The translations under genes were made by a program, and so were the position numbers. A stretch of DNA of 64,000 nt, from NCBI RefSeq assembly GCF_000284095.1, contig NC_017068.1, forward strand, positions 1,984,001-2,048,000, read 5' to 3'. The notes beneath the pieces are model-generated. The model saw only the letters and a program-made list of their open reading frames with translations, did no database searches and had not been told where the DNA came from. Of the stretch, positions 60,543 through 64,000 are shown piece by piece; position 1 is the stretch's first letter; every line of letters begins with the position of its first letter. This DNA comes from Selenomonas ruminantium subsp. lactilytica TAM6421 (lineage in GTDB: Bacteria; Bacillota; Negativicutes; Selenomonadales; Selenomonadaceae).

Positions 60543-61477
60543 TGTGCATCCCCCGTTTCTGGTACGATCTGATACGTCTTGCCATCCGTGGTTACCGTGA
60601 TGGTGCCGTTTTTATCCGTTTCATAGATCTTCATCTTCAGCGAATGGAATTTCTTCATGGTCTGTGCATGGGGATGACCATAGTCATTGCCTGCCCCACA
60701 GGAAATCAACGCCGCCTCCGGGTTCACCGCCCGCAGGAAATCAGCCGAAGAGGATGTCTTACTGCCGTGATGGCCGGCCTTCAGGATATTGCTCTTCAAT
60801 TCCCCGCCATACGCTTTGACGATTGGTTCTTCTTCCACCTTTTCCGCATCGCCGGTAAACATCATGGCAAAGTCGCCAAAGATCAATTTCCCTACTACGG
60901 ATTCATTATTGGGATCATGATTGTCCGTCGTCTTGCTGCCCTTTTCTACCACATCTTTAGCCGGGGCAAACACCTTGAATTTGACACCGCCGCCCAAATC
61001 AAGCTCTTCACCGGCTGTCAGGGCATGACGCTTGATGTTCTTCTGCTTCAGCAATTTCATATAGCGGGTGTAGATCTTGGACTTGGAGGGCATGCCATTA
61101 TCATAGACCTCACCTACCTCATAATCCTTCAGCACCACACCTTCCACACCACCGATATGATCGGCATGGGGATGGGTGAGGATCAGCTTATCAATGCGCT
61201 TGACACCGGCCTTTTTCAGCTCGGCCCGCAGTTTTTCCTGTTCGTCCAGATCACTGGTATCGATGAGTACTGTCTGCTGCGGTGTCTGCACCAGGATTGC
61301 ATCGCCCTGACCGACATTCAGCATCTTCACGGTCATATTGGCGGCAGCATCAGTCGTTGCCGCAGCACTTGTCTCTGCCGGCTTGTCCGCCGTCTTCTGA
61401 CCGCCGCAGCCTGCCAAGAAGCAGGTCAGCGCCAGCATCAGCCCCATAAGCAGGCTTAATTTACGTTTCATCTTCAT
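60539..61477 (-). CDS. secreted ComEC-like metallo-beta-lactamase lipoprotein
   Basis: The protein has 312 residues with a lipoprotein signal (lipobox LAGC), an Ala/Thr-rich linker and an MBL domain related to the ComEC C-terminus: MLNVGQGDAILVQTP, LTHPHADHIGGVEG, FTGDAEKVEE, KAGHHGSKTSSSADFL, SCGAGNDYGHPHA. It is anchored outside the membrane and could be a DNA- or nucleotide-degrading phosphodiesterase. The DUF3006 gene overlaps its end by ATGA. The frame opens at a GTG embedded in GAGGTG; the ATG four codons later is used. Substrate inferred from family only. Confidence 0.85.
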   Translation of the reverse strand: MKMKRKLSLLMGLMLALTCFLAGCGGQKTADKPAETSAAATTDAAANMTVKMLNVGQGDAILVQTPQQTVLIDTSDLDEQEKLRAELKKAGVKRIDKLILTHPHADHIGGVEGVVLKDYEVGEVYDNGMPSKSKIYTRYMKLLKQKNIKRHALTAGEELDLGGGVKFKVFAPAKDVVEKGSKTTDNHDPNNESVVGKLIFGDFAMMFTGDAEKVEEEPIVKAYGGELKSNILKAGHHGSKTSSSADFLRAVNPEAALISCGAGNDYGHPHAQTMKKFHSLKMKIYETDKNGTITVTTDGKTYQIVPETGDAQ

Positions 61478-61490
61478 CGCTCTGATCACC

Positions 61491-62294
61491 TCAAATACGC
61501 TTCAATATATAACGGTAAATGCCCTCAGCTACACCATCTTCATCCACCGTTGGCAATACATGCTCTGCCAGCGATTTCAATTCCGGGCCAGCGTTGCCCA
61601 TGACCAGGGCGTGGCCGACTGTTCCCATCATCTCCAAATCGTTAAGGCCATCCCCGAAAGCATAGCTGTTTTCCAATGGAACCTTCATGTACTCCAGCGC
61701 CCACTGGATGCCCGTGGCCTTGGAGATATCCGCCGCATAAAGTTCCATGTATTTCCGCAGGGTGGGATCGATAAGTCCCGTTACCCCCGGCCAGGACAGG
61801 AGTTTTTCAAATGCACCATCAGCACCGGGCGTATCGCAGAGGAATTCCAATTTCGCCGCCTGCACATCCTCCAGATCAAAATCCCGCACAAATTCATCCA
61901 CATCAATCTTGATATTGCGATAGACATTTTCCAGTCCCTTGAACTCCGGCCGCAGATAGACTTTCGGATGGCCTTCCAAAATATATTCCAGCCCCTTCTC
62001 CTCAGCCAGCGCTACCATCTCCCGGACAGTCTGTGCCGGCATATCCTGACGGAAGATGACCTGCCCGTCCAGAATGACCACCGCACCATTCATCAGCACA
62101 AAGCCATCAAAGAGCCCCTCGCTGGTCATCTCCGCACTCAGATAAGCCCAAGGCCGCCCTGAAGCGATGAATGTACGATGCCCCGCCGCCCGCAACTCAT
62201 GAATAGCCCGTTTTACCATAGGCGATATGCTCGTTCTTTTATGATGAATATTGATAAGTGTGCCGTCAATGTCGAAAAATACTGCTTTGGTCAA
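61491..62294 (-). CDS. HAD-family phosphatase, Cof type
   Basis: The protein has 267 residues. Catalytic motif I is FFDIDGTLINI (DxDGT), motif II FIASGRPW, and motif IV FGDGLNDLEMMG near the C-terminus; a type IIB cap lies between. Cof-like HADs dephosphorylate sugar phosphates, flavins or pyridoxal phosphate. The start must be the TTG at 62294, because the catalytic Asp is at residue 8. That TTG is the end of an eight-T tract that follows a hairpin, so the leader overlaps a terminator. The likely Shine-Dalgarno sequence is the GGGGG of the hairpin arm. Confidence 0.88.
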   Translation of the reverse strand: MTKAVFFDIDGTLINIHHKRTSISPMVKRAIHELRAAGHRTFIASGRPWAYLSAEMTSEGLFDGFVLMNGAVVILDGQVIFRQDMPAQTVREMVALAEEKGLEYILEGHPKVYLRPEFKGLENVYRNIKIDVDEFVRDFDLEDVQAAKLEFLCDTPGADGAFEKLLSWPGVTGLIDPTLRKYMELYAADISKATGIQWALEYMKVPLENSYAFGDGLNDLEMMGTVGHALVMGNAGPELKSLAEHVLPTVDEDGVAEGIYRYILKRI

Positions 62295-62362
62295 AAAAAA
62301 CCCCCGATTCTTAATAACTAATGAGAAAACTTCTTCTCTCCTATGTTACTAAAAATCAGGGG
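62294..62362 (-). terminator. terminator overlapping the start of the HAD gene
   Basis: On the minus strand CCCCTGATTTTTAGTAAC (62345-62362) pairs, with one bulge and some wobble, with GTTATTAAGAATCGGGG (62301-62318). The 26-nt loop is followed by eight T, and the TTG start overlaps that run. It is 15 bp past the stop of the upstream gene. Confidence 0.7.
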
Positions 62363-62377
62363 CTCATTCAAGAGCTT

Positions 62378-62980
62378 TTAGCATTTATCTGCTATGCAAA
62401 GGGAATATTCATAAGGCTGGGGAATGGTCAGCATGAAAGGCGTCTGCGAAAGGATTCCGGCAATCAGCTGATTGCGCAGCAGATAGTAATCCTCAGCCCT
62501 GCCACCAGTTTCTTTCCAGTATGCACCATGCACATCAAAGCGCTGTTCCCAGCTGAAATGGTCCTCGCAATTGTCCGTAACAATATTGACACCATCGCAG
62601 GGCATGCCATTGAGCGTACAGTCCTCAATCCGCTTATAGCACTGGCTGGCTGTGCTGTCTGAAGTGACAGCCTGCTCCTCGCCCAAAGCATAGGCAACAG
62701 CCTGCAATTCATCCAGCCGTTCTTCATGACCGGCCAGGATTTTGACCGTCAGCTCTGCATAACGTCTTTCCACGCTTTCAATCCGCCCGCTGAGCCAGCC
62801 ATGGATATTAGCTTCGTCAATGATTTCTTCCAACGGACAATTCTCGTCGTTCACGAAATCCCTGGCCGAAACCAGCCAACCTGACGTTTCCGCCTGAATG
62901 GCGAAGCGCCGCACCAGTTCTTCCTGCATCCGAATCTTATCATACATCCAATAATGGATTGGCCCTAAAAAAGCACTCAT
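62378..62980 (-). CDS. conserved-looking protein, unknown function
   Basis: The protein has 200 residues with no signal peptide. It reads SAFLGPIHYWMYDKIRMQEE at the N-terminus and is helical and acidic throughout (ARDFVNDENCPLEEIIDEAN, IESVERRYAELTVKIL). Several Cys and His residues (DGVNIVTDNCEDHFSWEQRF) could bind metal. Proteins of this kind occur in anaerobic Firmicutes, from memory only. The ATG follows AGGAGGAGG and is preferred over a frame opening 21 codons upstream. The IS110 element begins close upstream of its start. Confidence 0.75.
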   Translation of the reverse strand: MSAFLGPIHYWMYDKIRMQEELVRRFAIQAETSGWLVSARDFVNDENCPLEEIIDEANIHGWLSGRIESVERRYAELTVKILAGHEERLDELQAVAYALGEEQAVTSDSTASQCYKRIEDCTLNGMPCDGVNIVTDNCEDHFSWEQRFDVHGAYWKETGGRAEDYYLLRNQLIAGILSQTPFMLTIPQPYEYSLCIADKC

Positions 62981-63065
62981 CCTGTTACCTCCTCCTACAA
63001 TAGAACTATGGATTGGAAACGGATAGCTACCGTTCCTATCCACCTCGTTGTTTAAGCTGGTAAAA

Positions 63066-63250
63066 TAGTGAGGTAATGGTTAGACGGGATTCCTCCTAGG
63101 ACCTACATGTCCGTATACGAGTCTGTTTACCATCCTCTCATTCCCAGCTGTTCGATTTATGCAGGTTGGGCTATCTTTCCAGATGCGTCCGTGTCAACCC
63201 ACAGGAGATTGAATCGGCAATGAGGAGTATGGTTCGCCATTGCAATTCTA
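63066..63250 (+). ncRNA. probable IS110 bridge RNA region
   Basis: Three stem-loops precede the transposase. (1) 63068-63139: TGAGG and ATGGT/AGAC arms pair with GTCT, ACCAT and CCTCTCA around a large internal loop. (2) 63161-63203: GGTTG with CAACC around a 26-nt loop. (3) 63211-63248: GAAT and GCAATG with CATTGC and ATTC. This matches the layout expected of a bridge RNA, a 5' stem followed by target- and donor-binding loops. Guide sequences were not assigned. Confidence 0.6.
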
Positions 63251-63269
63251 TCTTCAAGGAGCGATGTAC

Positions 63270-64000
63270 ATGAACGCAGTAGGGATTGATGTCTCGAAAG
63301 GCAGAAGCACAGTTGCCGTAGTAAAGCCTTTTGGTGAGACAGTAGCCAAACCTTTTGAGGTACGTCACACTAAAAGCGGCATGAACGACCTCGTGAATTA
63401 TTTAAATACCTTAGACGGCGAATGCCGCGTTGTCTTGGAGCACACAGGCCGCTACTACGAACCAATGGTTCGCTGGCTTTCTGGTGCCGGCCTGTTTGTT
63501 AGTGCTGTGAACCCCAAGTTAATCAAGAACTTCGATAACAACTCCCTGCGCCGCGTCAAAACAGATAAAGCTGATGCAAAGAAGATTGCACGCTACGCCC
63601 TTGACAAATGGCCTGAGCTGCGTCAGTATACAGCTATGGATAAAATACGTACACAGCTCAAACTCATGAACCGCCAGATGAGCTTCTACCAGAAGCAGCA
63701 GACGGCATACAAAAACAATTTAATAGCCTTAGTTGATGAAACCTATCCGGGAGCCAATAAATTCTTCACCAGCCCCAAGCGGCCAGATGGCAGCGAAAAG
63801 TGGATAGACTTCATCGAAAAATTTTGGCATGTGGATTGTGTTTGCAATATCAGCCTGTCTTCCTTTACAGACAAGTACCAGAAGTGGTGCAAAAAGCACG
63901 GCTATAATTTCCAGCCTGACAAGCCAAAGGAAATACGTGATGCTTCGTTGGAACTGATTGCCATATTACCTAAAGATGATATGACGAAAATGTTTATCCA
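63270..64000 (+). CDS. IS110-family DEDD transposase (partial)
   Basis: The 243 residues visible (frame runs off the end) show the RuvC-like DEDD catalytic domain: Asp7 in GIDVSKGRSTVAVV, Glu57 in VLEHTGRYYEP, and Asp99 and Asp102 in RRVKTDKADAKKIARYA. A later NFDNNSLRRVK block and a Lys-rich helix (QLKLMNRQMSFYQKQQTAYK) follow. The C-terminal Tnp20 domain with the catalytic Ser is beyond the window. The ATG follows AAGGAGCG. The enzyme recombines DNA guided by the bridge RNA encoded upstream. The gene appears intact so far. Confidence 0.92.
   Translation, partial: MNAVGIDVSKGRSTVAVVKPFGETVAKPFEVRHTKSGMNDLVNYLNTLDGECRVVLEHTGRYYEPMVRWLSGAGLFVSAVNPKLIKNFDNNSLRRVKTDKADAKKIARYALDKWPELRQYTAMDKIRTQLKLMNRQMSFYQKQQTAYKNNLIALVDETYPGANKFFTSPKRPDGSEKWIDFIEKFWHVDCVCNISLSSFTDKYQKWCKKHGYNFQPDKPKEIRDASLELIAILPKDDMTKMFI

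Larger units (their letters stand above)
63030..64000 (+). mobile_element. IS110-family insertion sequence (partial; left part)
   Basis: A long non-coding leader of about 200 bp and a DEDD-transposase gene that runs off the window identify an IS110-type element. Its left boundary is not visible as an inverted repeat, which fits the family; it lies somewhere near 63000-63065. The start of the unknown gene at 62980 and its ribosome site are intact, so that gene's coding part is not disrupted, but its promoter may be. Confidence 0.8.

Noticed and set aside
1-64000. CRISPR array
   Set aside because: No series of regularly spaced identical repeats was found. The recurring TTGACCGGTCAA dyads are scattered and unspaced.

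Overview
The window comes from an anaerobic diderm Firmicute of the class Negativicutes, most likely Selenomonas or a close relative. The evidence is the mix of features: outer-membrane porins with an N-terminal SLH domain and a C-terminal Phe, low-GC-Gram-positive style housekeeping operons (rluB-baiN-aroA-cmk-plsC), strong AGGAGG ribosome sites, frequent TTG starts, an [FeFe]-hydrogenase maturase, ATP-dependent PEP carboxykinase and a biotin-enzyme type carboxyltransferase, as expected of a succinate/propionate fermenter. The species call is inference; no database was searched.

Layout. 1-4.4 kb: end of one SLH porin, a second complete one, and two secreted SGNH esterases in one operon. 4.4-16 kb (minus strand): gdhA, a UvrD-type helicase carrying an inserted DnaQ-type exonuclease, a periplasmic-sensor diguanylate cyclase, comEC, comEA and serA. 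16-17.5 kb: a carboxyltransferase behind a strong promoter and a folded leader. 17.7-24.2 kb (minus): an operon running dacF, rluB, baiN, aroA, cmk, plsC, MBL hydrolase. 24.3-27.7 kb: dnaE. 27.8-32.5 kb: small or unrecognised proteins, a broken response regulator and hydE. 32.6-34.6 kb: an AT-rich island with a HigBA-type toxin-antitoxin pair and a restriction-type HSDR_N protein. 34.6-41.9 kb: phzF, pckA, a soluble chemotaxis transducer with a FIST sensor, thrC and ybaK. 42-50.5 kb: a membrane EAL protein, an NSS transporter, udk, a coiled-coil membrane protein, tyrS and PBP1A. 50.6-55.9 kb: a SpeD-like protein without its pyruvoyl serine, PAS-GGDEF, tRNA-Leu(CAA), small proteins, and bioA-bioD under a predicted BirA operator. 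55.9-64 kb: prepilin peptidase, an amino-acid binding lipoprotein, HD-GYP, a cell-envelope operon (amidase, GerMN lipoprotein, secreted ComEC-like MBL, HAD phosphatase), and an IS110-family element that runs off the end.

How the parts connect. Carbon flow at the PEP/oxaloacetate node (pckA, carboxyltransferase), ammonia assimilation (gdhA) and serine, threonine, aromatic and biotin synthesis are all present. BirA control of bioA is read from a 32-bp operator. Four c-di-GMP proteins (two GGDEF, one EAL, one HD-GYP) lie in 64 kb. DNA uptake is represented by comEA, comEC and a prepilin peptidase.

The items most worth a second look are: the Ser-to-Gly SpeD homologue; the helicase-exonuclease fusion; the probable bridge RNA in front of the IS110 transposase; the near-perfect inverted repeat spanning the stop codons of two convergent genes in the AT-rich island; the folded leader of the carboxyltransferase gene; a terminator whose U-tract contains the next gene's TTG start; and a family of TTGAC(C/T)(G/T)GTCAA dyads that recurs between genes.
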